DNA of 64,000 bases from Sphingobium sp. V4 (GTDB lineage Bacteria > Pseudomonadota > Alphaproteobacteria > Sphingomonadales > Sphingomonadaceae), in NCBI RefSeq assembly GCF_029590555.1, contig NZ_CP081001.1, positions 2,824,001 through 2,888,000 on the forward strand. Reading direction: 5' to 3'. Below, in pieces: positions 17,017 through 25,562 of this stretch. Under the pieces are notes generated by a model, which worked only from the letters and a program-made list of their open reading frames with translations, made no database searches and was not told where the DNA came from. The position numbers and the translations under genes were made by a program. Position 1 is the first letter of the stretch; each line of letters starts with the position of its first letter.

Positions 17017-17457
17017 CAGTAACTCCCCTTCGCTCTACAGCACATGCAACGTGCGGCAGGGTTTTGGCTCGGTTGCGCGGGTTCCGCCAGCGCGAACATT
17101 GCCTACTTTATTCTACGCTCTCCATCCAAACTTCGGCGCCGACAATCGTCGAAACGGTCATCCACACGCGTCCGGCCTTTTCCACGAACCAAGAAAATAC
17201 TAATGATGCCTATGGTGGTGTTCTAAGTCAATGATTTGACGGGAAAATCAGCTGCTTTGGATGGCCGGCCGAAATCTCTTCTGAGTTGGTGTTTATCCAT
17301 CATCGTTTACATTCGTTCGGCTAGTTGCGACATGGTACTGCTTTGCAACGCCACCGGTTTTTCGCGTAATTTGTCGGAAAAACGCATCACAAATCTGACA
17401 GATTCATCTTGTGATTTGTCAGAATTCCGTATACACGCTTCTGACAAAGGAGCGGCT
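17017..17457 (+). other. Leader region of AbiE module 1 (no gene)
   Basis: No convincing gene lies here. The stretch is a diverged relative of the leader repeat found at 31024 and 35670: shared landmarks include a CCTTTTCCAC segment near 17177 and CCGGCCGAAA followed by CTCTTCTGAG near 17264-17286. The promoter-proximal end (from 17370) holds the tandem operators listed separately. Confidence 0.5.
17370..17448 (+). promoter_or_regulatory. Tandem operators of AbiE module 1
   Basis: Two inverted repeats precede the antitoxin gene. O1: TTTGTCGGA at 17370-17378, 15 bases, TCTGACAGA at 17394-17402. O2: TTTGTCAGA at 17415-17423, 16 bases, TCTGACAAA at 17440-17448. The same pair with the same 15/16-base spacing stands before module 2. 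AbiEi antitoxins are known to repress their own operon by binding two inverted repeats, so these are the likely sites. O2 overlaps the ribosome binding site AAAGGAG (17446-17452). Confidence 0.72.
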
Positions 17458-18129
17458 ATGCGTGGACCGGGCCTCGATCTCAAAAGTGCCATATCGGACC
17501 GGATGATCGCCGGCGGCGTGCCTTCAATCTGGACGCCGCAGGACTTTCTCGATCTCGGTTCTCGCGATGCCGTCGACCAAGTGCTCCATCGACTGACCCG
17601 CAGCGGCGGCGTTCGCAGGATTGCCCGCGGCCTTTATGACAAGCCGAAACTCAACCCCCTCACAGGCAAGCACACGCACCCCGATCCCCGCGCCGTCATC
17701 GATGCACTGGCTCGCCGGGACCAGGCCCGTATGCTCGTCGATGGCGTAACCGCAGCCAACGATCTAGGACTATCCGATGCAGTCCCTGCTCGTATCGTCG
17801 TCCACACCGACGCAAGGTTGAAGCCCATCACGCTCGGCAACCTCAAGATCGATTTCAAAACCACTGCGCCAAGTCGGCTTCATTGGGCTGGACGGCCAGC
17901 GATGCGGGTCGTTCAGGCCTTGCATTGGTTGCACGACGCCGGGGGAGATACCGATCCGGATGTTGCCAAGCGTCTGCGTAACATCTTCGCCCACCCCCAT
18001 CACGGCGCCGACATCGTCAACGACCTTCAGGCCGATATGCTGACGCTCCCGCTCTGGATGCAGAATATCCTGCGCGATACGATGCCGGCTACCGCGTCAG
18101 CCAACCGTCCGAAGACCAAGCGAGCATGA
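17458..18129 (+). CDS. AbiEi-type antitoxin, module 1 (type IV toxin-antitoxin)
   Basis: The protein has 223 residues. The N-terminal winged helix-turn-helix is visible as TPQDFLDLGSRDAVDQVLHR followed by VRRIARGLYDKPK, typical of AbiEi/DUF6088 antitoxins, which repress the operon and neutralise the AbiEii nucleotidyltransferase. I chose the ATG at 17458 because AAAGGAG lies five bases upstream; the open frame upstream contains the operators and cannot be coding. It differs from the module 2 antitoxin at about 15 of 223 positions. The stop overlaps the toxin start by four bases. The frame is intact although its cognate toxin is disrupted. Confidence 0.85.
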   Translation: MRGPGLDLKSAISDRMIAGGVPSIWTPQDFLDLGSRDAVDQVLHRLTRSGGVRRIARGLYDKPKLNPLTGKHTHPDPRAVIDALARRDQARMLVDGVTAANDLGLSDAVPARIVVHTDARLKPITLGNLKIDFKTTAPSRLHWAGRPAMRVVQALHWLHDAGGDTDPDVAKRLRNIFAHPHHGADIVNDLQADMLTLPLWMQNILRDTMPATASANRPKTKRA

Positions 18130-19115
18130 CGATGAATCCCGCTTATGCCCAGTTCTTCGCGGCCGACCCGACGGATCGACGTGATGTGTTTATCGGCGCC
18201 GGGCAGCGGCTCGGCACTGCGCCCCAGAATATCGAGAAGGATTTCTGGGTCTGCTGGACCCTTGATGCGTTGTTCAACGGTCCGGCGTCCCACGGCCCGC
18301 GCTTCTTGTTCAAAGGGGGCACGTCGCTGTCGAAGGGCTTCGGCCTGATCCAGCGTTTCTCCGAAGATATCGACATCACTGTGTTTCGTGAAGACATCGG
18401 CCAAGATGCAAGCGTCGAGGCGCTGGAGGAGATGTCCGGTAAGAAGCGACAGGCAAAGCTCGACGCCATCAAGGCGGCATGCCAGGCCTTCATAGCCGGA
18501 GACCTGCTCGCCCAGCTATCGGAGACGCTAGTCAGTGCAGTCGGCGAGGGCATGGCGGGCGCGAAGGTCGAACTCGATCAGGACGATGAAAGCGCCCAGA
18601 GCCTTCTCCTCTGGTATCCAAGCGTGACCGCCGAGTCCGATGGCTACATCCGCAAAGCCGTCAAAATAGAATCCGGGGCCAAATCCGCTCTCGACCCTCA
18701 TGCCCGCCACAGCGTCATTCCCTATCTCGCTGACGATCTGCCCGCCCTCGATCTGACGGTTGCCAACGTGACCATCGTCGATGCGGAACGCACCTTCTGG
18801 GACAAGGTCGTCATACTCCATGGCCTGCGCCGCTGGTTCGACGCCCGGCAGGTTCTGCGTGCGGGTGGCCAGCGCGTCTCACGCCATTACTACGACGTGC
18901 ACCAACTGATGATCGCCGGAACGGGCGCTTCAGCGATGGCTAACCCCGCGCTCGGCAGGGATTGCGTCGCACACGCCCGGATGTTCTTCAACAGCCGCGA
19001 CCTTGATCTTGCCCATGCTGAGCCCGGCAGCTTCTCCCTGATGCCGACCGATGCGATGATCGCTGACCTTCGCCGCGACTATGGTATCCATCCGGCGGCC
19101 GCCGCCTTGTCGTGA
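18126..19115 (+). pseudogene. AbiEii nucleotidyltransferase toxin, module 1, 3' end displaced by IS66
   Basis: The nucleotidyltransferase core is present: FKGGTSLSKG (residues about 62-71) and SEDIDI (about 79-84), as in AbiEii/AbiGii toxins that act with GTP. The gene runs normally to 19083, where an IS66 element begins; the frame then reads nine foreign residues and stops at 19115. The missing 3' end lies beyond the element at 21910-22018. Module 2 shows the ancestral length of 352 codons, so about 34 C-terminal residues were lost. Whether the 329-residue product retains activity is unknown. Confidence 0.82.
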
Positions 19116-19167
19116 GGTAGTGGACTGCTCTTAAGAATGCTCTCGGGAGTAGGCTTAGGAGCGGTTG

Positions 19168-19515
19168 ATGGGGCAGATCACGGTGATGACCGGGCCGGAA
19201 CGGCGGCGGCGGTGGAGCGACGAGAAACGGCTTCAGATTCTGGCGGAAGCCTTTGCGCCAGGAGCCAGCGTCTCGGCCGTGGCGCGACGGCACGACATTT
19301 CCACAGCGCGGATCTACACATGGCGCAGCAGGCTGCGGCAGACGCCTGCCTTGGCCGAGTTCGCCGAGGCGGTGGTGGACGATGGCGAACAGCGAGGCGG
19401 GCATCAGGCCGGGATGCCGGTGATCATCGTGGATCTGGGTGGCAAGGGACGCGTGAGCATATCAGCTGTGGCCACACCTGCCTTGGTGTCGGCGGCGCTG
19501 AAGGCCTTGCGATGA
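19168..19515 (+). CDS. tnpA: IS66 accessory protein TnpA
   Basis: The protein has 115 residues. Its N-terminus (RRRRWSDEKRLQILAEAF, then VSAVARRHDISTARIYTWR) is the helix-turn-helix of the IS66 Orf1 protein, which helps transposition, probably by binding the element ends. It overlaps tnpB by four bases (ATGA), which fits translational coupling. The frame is intact. Confidence 0.88.
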   Translation: MGQITVMTGPERRRRWSDEKRLQILAEAFAPGASVSAVARRHDISTARIYTWRSRLRQTPALAEFAEAVVDDGEQRGGHQAGMPVIIVDLGGKGRVSISAVATPALVSAALKALR

Positions 19516-19853
19516 TCCCAGCAGGCGCACGGGTGTGGATCGCAATGGGCCATACCGATATGCGCCGCGGGATGCAGAGCCTCGCGGCGATGGTGCAGCA
19601 AAGTTTCTCGCGCGACCCATTTGCCGGCGATCTCTGGGTCTTTCGAGGGCGGAACGGGTCGCTGGTGAAGATAATTTGGCACGACGGCCTCGGGATGTCG
19701 CTTTATTCGAAGCGCCTGGAACGAGGGAAGTTCATTTGGCCCTCCGCGAAGGACGGAGTGGTGTCGCTGACGAGCTCACAGCTGGCCTGTTTGCTCGACG
19801 GCGTGGACTGGCGGAACCCGCAATATAGCTGGCGTCCGCAGAGCGCGGGATAA
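19512..19853 (+). CDS. tnpB: IS66 accessory protein TnpB
   Basis: The protein has 113 residues and begins MIPAGARVWIAMGHTDMRRG, followed by FRGRNGSLVKIIWHDG and the typical C-terminal end, matching IS66 Orf2 (TnpB) proteins in sequence and length. It is required for transposition of some IS66 elements but its mechanism is unknown. Its ATG overlaps the tnpA stop, and tnpC starts 73 bases downstream. Confidence 0.92.
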   Translation: MIPAGARVWIAMGHTDMRRGMQSLAAMVQQSFSRDPFAGDLWVFRGRNGSLVKIIWHDGLGMSLYSKRLERGKFIWPSAKDGVVSLTSSQLACLLDGVDWRNPQYSWRPQSAG

Positions 19854-19926
19854 GGCACGGATTTTCTTTTGCCGAGGTCGCATTTTCCGCTTCATCCGGG
19901 CGGTTTTCTGTGATTCCATCCGGGTT

Positions 19927-21591
19927 GTGGACGCCGCCGTTTCGCCCCTGCCTGACGATATCGAAGCGCTCAAGGCGCTGGTGCTGCTCAGTGCGCAACG
20001 CGCCGATGCGGCCGAACAGCGCGCGACAAGTGCCGAAGCCGAACTAGCCAATGCCCGTGCCCGGGAGAGCGCCACCGAAGCCTTGATCTCGCACTACAAG
20101 TTGCAGATCGCCAAGCTCAGGCGTGAGCAATATGGCCCCAGCGCCGAACGCACCCGCCGGCTTCTCGCGCAGATGGAGTTTGAGCTCGAAGATCTGGAGG
20201 CTGACGCCGCCGAAGATGATCTTGCCGCCGAGACCGCCGCAGCAAAGGCAACGACCGTCACAGCCTTTGAGCGCAAGAGGCCGGTCAGGAAGCCATTCCC
20301 TGACCATTTGCCACGTGAGCGCGTCGTCATCCCGGCGCCCTGTTCTTGCCCGTCCTGCGGTGGCGTGCGCCTGTCGAAGCTGGGCGAAGATGTGACCGAG
20401 ACGCTGGAGGTGATCCCGCGCGCCTGGAAGGTCATCCAGACCGTGCGCGAGAAGTTCTCCTGCCGAGATTGCGAGAAGATCACGCAGCCGCCCGCGCCCT
20501 TCCATGTCGTGCCGCGTGGCTGGGCCGGCCCAAGCTTCCTCGCCATGCTGCTGTTCGAGAAGTATGGACAGCACCAGCCTCTCAACCGTCAGGCCGAGCG
20601 TTTCACCCGCGAAGGCGTGCCGCTGAGCGTCTCCACGCTCGCAGATCAGGTCGGCGCGGCTTCCTTTGCTTTGATGCCCATCTTCCGGCTGATCGAGGCC
20701 CATGTGTTTGCCGCCGAGCGCGTACATGGTGACGATACCACCGTGCCGGTCATGGCAAAGGGCAAGACCAATACTGGCCGATTATGGGACTATGTCCGGG
20801 ATGACCGCTCGTTCGGCGGCGCCGATCCGCCAGCGGTGGTATTCTATTACTCGCGGGATCGGCGCGGCGAACATCCCCAGGCGCATCTCGCGTCCTGGTC
20901 CGGGATTCTGCAGGCAGACGCCTATGCGGGCTATTTCGAGCTGTACGCTCCCGATCGTCGGCCCGGCCTTATCGTGGAGGCGGGATGCTTTGCCCATGCA
21001 CGTAGGAAGTTCTTCGAACTCGCCGACGTCGAGGGCGCCGCGCGCAAGAAGAGCCGTGGTGAGCGAGCCGGTCCCATCTATCCGATCGCGCTGGAGGCGG
21101 TGCAGAAGCTTGATGCCCTGTTCGACATTGAGCGAGGCATCAACGGCAAAACCGCGGCAGAGCGGCTTGCCGTTCGGCAGGAGCTGAGCGCGCCGCTGAT
21201 GGCCGAGTTGCACGATTGGCTGGAGGCTCAACTCACCAAGCTCTCCCGCAACCATGATCTGACCAAGGCCATCAACTATATGCTGCGGCGCTGGGACGCA
21301 TTCACCCATTTCCTCGCCGATGGAAGGGTCTGTTTGACAAACAACGCAGCGGAACGGGCGCTGCGCTGTGTGCCACTCGGGCGGAAAGCCTGGCTATTTT
21401 GTGGCTCCGATCGCGGCGGTCAGCGCGCCGCCATCATGTTCTCACTCATTCAGAGCTGTCGCCTCAACGACGTAGATCCTCAGGCGTGGCTTGCCGACGT
21501 CCTCGCCCGCATCGCCGGTCATCCAGCCAATCGGCTTGGCGATTTACTCCCCTGGAATTGGAAGCCAACAGCGTTGAAGCTGGAGCCGTGA
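19927..21591 (+). CDS. tnpC: IS66 transposase TnpC
   Basis: The protein has 554 residues. A coiled-coil/leucine-rich N-terminus (about 10-60) is followed by a zinc-binding segment (CSCPSCGG near 138, CRDC near 179) and a DDE catalytic core: the first Asp in VHGDDTTVPV (near 269), the second in QADAYAGY (near 333) and the Glu in NNAAERALR (near 475). All are intact, so this is probably an active transposase. The start is GTG at 19927. Confidence 0.92.
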   Translation: MDAAVSPLPDDIEALKALVLLSAQRADAAEQRATSAEAELANARARESATEALISHYKLQIAKLRREQYGPSAERTRRLLAQMEFELEDLEADAAEDDLAAETAAAKATTVTAFERKRPVRKPFPDHLPRERVVIPAPCSCPSCGGVRLSKLGEDVTETLEVIPRAWKVIQTVREKFSCRDCEKITQPPAPFHVVPRGWAGPSFLAMLLFEKYGQHQPLNRQAERFTREGVPLSVSTLADQVGAASFALMPIFRLIEAHVFAAERVHGDDTTVPVMAKGKTNTGRLWDYVRDDRSFGGADPPAVVFYYSRDRRGEHPQAHLASWSGILQADAYAGYFELYAPDRRPGLIVEAGCFAHARRKFFELADVEGAARKKSRGERAGPIYPIALEAVQKLDALFDIERGINGKTAAERLAVRQELSAPLMAELHDWLEAQLTKLSRNHDLTKAINYMLRRWDAFTHFLADGRVCLTNNAAERALRCVPLGRKAWLFCGSDRGGQRAAIMFSLIQSCRLNDVDPQAWLADVLARIAGHPANRLGDLLPWNWKPTALKLEP

Positions 21592-21608
21592 TCTCATAGC
21601 ATTACGGC

Positions 21609-21854
21609 ATGGAATTTGGCCCGCAACCCGAACTGATCGAATCCCCGCTCTGCCGTTCTATGGAACAGGCAGGCGTGCGTTTGACGATCAACATCGTCCG
21701 GCTTGCCACCGAACGTGGTTGGTCCCTTGAAGTCGTCAACCAGCACGGAACCTCGACGGTCTGGGACGATCTCTTTCCCACCGACCGAGATGCCGATGCC
21801 GCGTTCCGCGATGTGCTCGCTCAAGAAGGCATCGAGGCCTTCCTCGGCAAATAA
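21609..21854 (+). CDS. Small passenger protein of the IS66 element, unknown function
   Basis: The protein has 81 residues and lies between tnpC (17 bases upstream) and the right end of the element. Readable traits are VRLTINIVRLATERGW and a C-terminus AFLGK. It has no known motif. Its position inside the element, on the same strand and in a clean frame, suggests an element-borne gene rather than chance. Confidence 0.45.
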   Translation: MEFGPQPELIESPLCRSMEQAGVRLTINIVRLATERGWSLEVVNQHGTSTVWDDLFPTDRDADAAFRDVLAQEGIEAFLGK

Positions 21855-21909
21855 GATGCCAAATCCGGCAGCGAACCGCCCTTAGCCGCGGTCCTCAACG
21901 GATGCGTAC

Positions 21910-22018
21910 CGACTATGGTGCCATGGCCGGCATGATCTTCAGCGATGTGCCCGACTTCGATGACGTTCTCGCAACCGTCGAAACGCTCCAGCGCTCGTTG
22001 AACGAACCGGCTGCATAA
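21910..22018 (+). pseudogene. 3' remnant of the module 1 AbiEii gene beyond IS66
   Basis: This segment begins with the second copy of the IS66 target duplication (CGACTATG) and encodes the last residues of AbiEii (SDVPDFDDVLATV, ending NEPAA, stop at 22016-22018), nearly identical to the end of module 2. It is separated from the rest of the gene by 2.8 kb. Confidence 0.85.
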
Positions 22019-22041
22019 TTACCACCTAGGGCATCGCTCAT

Positions 22042-22071
22042 TGTCCGAAATTTGTGGGTGTATTTCGGACA
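22042..22071. repeat. Inverted repeat downstream of AbiE module 1
   Basis: TGTCCGAAAT at 22042-22051 and ATTTCGGACA at 22062-22071 are perfect ten-base arms around a ten-base loop. The same structure occurs after module 2 at 33121-33150. There is no U-tract, so an operator or recombination site is more likely than a terminator. Confidence 0.6.
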
Positions 22072-22174
22072 TGAGCAGCCGAATGCCAAAAGGACTCGAA
22101 CCATCCCGTCATTCAGGTGCGAGCTGGTTTACCGGCGTCCAGATACCCAATGATTTGAATGGCATGGCACGGTC

Positions 22175-23690
22175 GATAGTGTTGAAGAAGTCCGGGATTG
22201 CCGTCCACTGGTGCTGAGGTGGACCCGGGCAACTGGTTCAGGCAGGAACGGTCTTTGGATGGATCGGGACCAGCTTGGCCAGCTTACGGAGGTTTTGAGC
22301 GGTTGCTGCCAGGTGGAACTCATCCTTTGCACCGTTTGGCCCTCGCAGACGTAAGCGATCGAGTTTGAGGATGCGTTTGAGGTGGGCGAACAGCATCTCA
22401 ACCTTTTTCCGCTCGCGTCGGGATGTGACATAGGCATCAGTTTTGGACAGATCTCTTGCCAGATCCCGCGCGCCCTCGTGGATTGATCGGATCACTTTTC
22501 GGTTGGGCTGACCTGGGCAGCATTGCGGCTTGAGAGCGCAGGCATCGCAGTCATGTTTACTGGCGCGGTAGCGGATGAACCCGTCCTGATCGACGTCAGG
22601 CGGTGGGATCGCATAGTTCTTGCGGCGCGGGAACAACTCTTTGCCGCCGGGACATACATAGAGATCATTGTGATGGTCGTAGCGGAACTCGGTGCGTTGG
22701 AAACTTCCAGTCCGGCGACCCACGTGATCGAAGATGGGAATGTGCGGTTCGATACCGCGCTCATGGACGAGCCAGGCAATATTGGCGGCATCGCCATAGC
22801 CGGTATCGGCGGCCAGACGCTGCGGCCAGATACCAAAGCGTTCCTGCGTCCTGTCGATCATAATTCGCTGCGCTGTCACCTCAGCTGGGCGGATCGCCGT
22901 GGTAGCTTCGACATCAACAATCACGGCGTTTGCCAAATCGATGAGATAATTGGTGCTGTAAGCGAAGAAGGCTTGCCCGCCATGTGCGCTTGTCCAGCGC
23001 GCTGCAGGATCGGCAGGCGACAGATATTTGGGCGTGACGGGCGATGCCGCGCCGAAGGCTGCTGCATCGAGTACCTCCAGATACTCCCGGGCTGCGTGGT
23101 TGACGATGTCCGGGGGCAAGCCTTCCTCGCCGGGCACACCTCGCTGGCGGTTCGCGTCGGCCTTTATCAGGCTGGCATCGACGGCAAAGCCTTCGCCACC
23201 GACTAACCCTTCCTCAATGCAGCGCGTAACTGTCATCTCGAACAGGTCCCGCAACAGATCGCTATCCCGGAAGCGGCCTCGGCGGTTCTTGGAGAAGGTC
23301 GAATGATCCGGCACAGCTCCGTCAAGACCGAGGCGGCAGAACCAGCGATAGGCCAGGTTAAGATGCACTTCCTCGCAGAGGCGCCGTTCTGACCGGATGC
23401 CCAGGCAATAGCCGATGAGCAGCATCCGGATCATAAGCTCGGGATCGATAGATGGGCGGCCCGTCTCGCTGTAGAATGGTCGTAGCTTCTCCCGGATACC
23501 GTTCAGGTCCACAAAGCGGTCAACTGCCCGCAATAAGTGGCTTTGCGGCACATGATCTTCCAGGCTGAAGCTGTAAAACAGCGCCTCTTGCATCACCGTC
23601 CGATTGCCCATCATTAGCCTGTCTCCCAACGACAGGTTCAGTGAATCAGGACTGCACGATTACTGCAAGGCCGAGTTTTTCAACACTATC
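22175..23690 (-). mobile_element. IS1182-family insertion sequence, about 1,516 bp
   Basis: GATAGTGTTGAA at the left end is repeated inverted at the right end (TTCAACACTATC, 23679-23690). GGTC stands directly outside both ends (22171-22174 and 23691-23694) as a four-base target duplication; the homologous region after module 2 (33241 onward) has a single GGTC and no element. It carries one transposase gene. Confidence 0.9.
22238..23614 (-). CDS. IS1182-family transposase
   Basis: The protein has about 458 residues. The N-terminal segment with FYSFSLEDHVPQSHLLR, then RPSIDPELMIRMLLIGY and SERRLCEEVHLNLAYRWFC, is typical of IS1182/IS5-like DDE transposases. Catalytic candidates are FAVDASLIKAD (near 145), AADTGYGDA and the C-terminal KKVEMLFAHLKRIL, with a cysteine cluster (CDACALKPQCCPGQ) near 370. 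The frame is intact. I chose the ATG at 23614 over an upstream TTG at 23629. Confidence 0.9.
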   Translation of the reverse strand: MMGNRTVMQEALFYSFSLEDHVPQSHLLRAVDRFVDLNGIREKLRPFYSETGRPSIDPELMIRMLLIGYCLGIRSERRLCEEVHLNLAYRWFCRLGLDGAVPDHSTFSKNRRGRFRDSDLLRDLFEMTVTRCIEEGLVGGEGFAVDASLIKADANRQRGVPGEEGLPPDIVNHAAREYLEVLDAAAFGAASPVTPKYLSPADPAARWTSAHGGQAFFAYSTNYLIDLANAVIVDVEATTAIRPAEVTAQRIMIDRTQERFGIWPQRLAADTGYGDAANIAWLVHERGIEPHIPIFDHVGRRTGSFQRTEFRYDHHNDLYVCPGGKELFPRRKNYAIPPPDVDQDGFIRYRASKHDCDACALKPQCCPGQPNRKVIRSIHEGARDLARDLSKTDAYVTSRRERKKVEMLFAHLKRILKLDRLRLRGPNGAKDEFHLAATAQNLRKLAKLVPIHPKTVPA

Positions 23691-24013
23691 GGTCCAACGA
23701 TGACCTTCTGAGGCATCTCATTCGTCACCGCAGGGGCCATCGGTGATCGGCGCTTCGTGGCTATGTCCGACCAGAACGTGCCGTTCCGATGCTTCCCCGG
23801 GGTCTGCTCATGCCGGAACCGGTCATTCGCGAGTTCGGCAACTGCCGGGCAGCGATCGTCCCTTTTCAGCCGTTCCGCTGAGGTTGGCCCAAACCCTAGA
23901 ATCCTCCGTCCGTTCATCTAGCGGCAGGCTACGGCCTGCGCCATGCGCGTTTTTGCAAGGTTTGCGTTAGCCGGGTAATAGTTGGTGATATATGGAACCC
24001 AAGCCGCTGCCCT
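23691..24013. other. Intergenic stretch between IS1182 and the nuclease cluster
   Basis: The first 83 bases (to 23773) match the region after AbiE module 2 (33251-33332), so they are the tail of duplicated module 1; the match stops abruptly at 23773. The remainder shows no gene or structure that I can support, apart from a short GC hairpin near 23931-23948. Confidence 0.5.
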
Positions 24014-25555
24014 TCAGACCGTCGGCTCTTCCCGGAAATCACCCATCCACGGCAAAAGCTCCCCGATCCTGTCCTTGAACGGATAACTCCGTTGCACGCC
24101 TATATTTGCGGCATGCGCGACTGACAGCATGAAGCCCTTCTTCTCGCCCGAGGCGATCGTCCTGGCAGCCGAGAGAAAGCTATCTGCGGTGCCGTTCTGG
24201 AGCGCAAACTCGACATCGTCGATCTGGCAGAATGCAATCTCGCGACGATCCTCCGTGTCAATGCCACCTTCCGCGTCCGCAAGTCGATGCGCCGTTGCAA
24301 GGACGTTCTCGGCCTGATTGCTCGCCATTGCGAGCCAGCTGTCGGCCGTCACAATGACTGGCTGGCAGTCCGGGGCAAGTGTCAGCGTTCCAGTCCACCC
24401 GCATCGTGCATGCGCGAAAAAGCGCCAGAGTTGAAATATCCCTTTGGCGAGTTCGTCGAAACCGATCGCCGCCTCGCTTATAGGGTCATCGGCATATCGT
24501 GCGGCAAAACTCATGCGCTTCGCCTTGCATTCAATCAGCCCAACGATCCCAGCGGGGCCAGTCACGAGGATGTCCGGGGTACGATACTGCGCCTTTTTCG
24601 GCCCGTATGTGACCTCGCCTGACACAGTATAGGGTGCCATCATGGCATCGAGATAGCCGAGCACGTAGGTCTCGAACCGCTTGCCGATTTCGGTCCATAC
24701 TGCTGCGCCGCCACGAACCACATCGAGATACAGCCCGGTGGTATAGCGATACATGATCAATTCCGGGATTGGTGCCCGAAGTCGCTCGCCTCGAGAGCCA
24801 AACGCTATGATCGGAAAGTCGCGCAATATGCTGGGACTGTATCCCGTATGACGCTGATTTTTGCGCATCCGGGCCGCACGGACGCGGGCTTCACCATGGG
24901 AGATCGCCAGCCTGGCAAGTGCCGCTTCACGAACTTTGGGCGTGATCCCGATCATCGTCAGGTCTTTTGTTCGCTCGGTATAGTCTCTTCCGGCAAGCGC
25001 TCCCGAAAAACAGGCGCCCACTTTGACAAAGTCGGGAATGGCAAGGCCAGCGTCATCCTCGAAAAAGTCGCGCGCGCTGCCGGTTCCGTAGAGTAGTATC
25101 GATCGGTAGAGATGCGGTGCATTCGCAACGCCCCGTTGCCACGGAAACTGTCGCTGGGCGATCCGCGCCATCTCATAGAAAACATCGTGATTTTTGAGGA
25201 AGACGCCGTCTTCGGCATTTTCGAGCTTGATCAGGATGCCCTGCAAAACGCGCAATGTCTGGAACCGCTGCGCGTTGAGGAGCCTGGTCTGGCCAACACC
25301 AAACCCCTTGGGCTTCGGGATCGCGAGCAGTTCGTTGACTAGGGTTTCCAGGGACCAGGGTGGAATATGGTACGGAGATCCAAGCTCCGCGCCGAGCGCC
25401 TCACCCGGGAGATCATGAACCGCCTGGAAACCGCTGGCATGGCCGGACTGCACGGCGACGACGGCGGATATGAGCGAAATCATATCCTCATCAATGCTTT
25501 GCGATAAGTATCTCGCCAGCTTGCAGCGATATACTTCGCGCCCGATCTGGCCCAT
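24014..25555 (-). CDS. PD-(D/E)XK nuclease-like protein, partner of the upstream large gene
   Basis: The protein has 513 residues. The C-terminal part contains YRTPDILVTG (about 350) and VGLIECKAKRMSF (about 366): the PD and ExK halves of a PD-(D/E)XK nuclease core, followed by a region rich in aromatic residues. The N-terminal 300 residues have no motif I recognise. I chose the ATG at 25555 because the preceding gene stops eight bases before it; the open frame further upstream overlaps that gene. The two genes are therefore a tight operon: a large sensor-like protein followed by a candidate nuclease. Confidence 0.68.
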   Translation of the reverse strand: MGQIGREVYRCKLARYLSQSIDEDMISLISAVVAVQSGHASGFQAVHDLPGEALGAELGSPYHIPPWSLETLVNELLAIPKPKGFGVGQTRLLNAQRFQTLRVLQGILIKLENAEDGVFLKNHDVFYEMARIAQRQFPWQRGVANAPHLYRSILLYGTGSARDFFEDDAGLAIPDFVKVGACFSGALAGRDYTERTKDLTMIGITPKVREAALARLAISHGEARVRAARMRKNQRHTGYSPSILRDFPIIAFGSRGERLRAPIPELIMYRYTTGLYLDVVRGGAAVWTEIGKRFETYVLGYLDAMMAPYTVSGEVTYGPKKAQYRTPDILVTGPAGIVGLIECKAKRMSFAARYADDPISEAAIGFDELAKGIFQLWRFFAHARCGWTGTLTLAPDCQPVIVTADSWLAMASNQAENVLATAHRLADAEGGIDTEDRREIAFCQIDDVEFALQNGTADSFLSAARTIASGEKKGFMLSVAHAANIGVQRSYPFKDRIGELLPWMGDFREEPTV

Positions 25556-25562
25556 TGCCGCG

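Larger units (their letters stand above)
19084..21909 (+). mobile_element. IS66-family insertion sequence, 2,826 bp, complete
   Basis: The ends are related inverted repeats: GTATCCATCC at the left and, read inward from the right, GTACGCATCC. An 8-base direct duplication, CGACTATG, flanks it at 19076-19083 and 21910-21917, the usual target duplication length of IS66 elements. The empty site is preserved in module 2 near 32990, where CGACTATG occurs once. It encodes tnpA, tnpB, tnpC and one small passenger gene, all intact. Confidence 0.93.

Noticed and set aside
17236..17457. N-terminal extension of the AbiEi frame of module 1
   Set aside because: The segment contains the tandem operators, and the extension is not shared with module 2.
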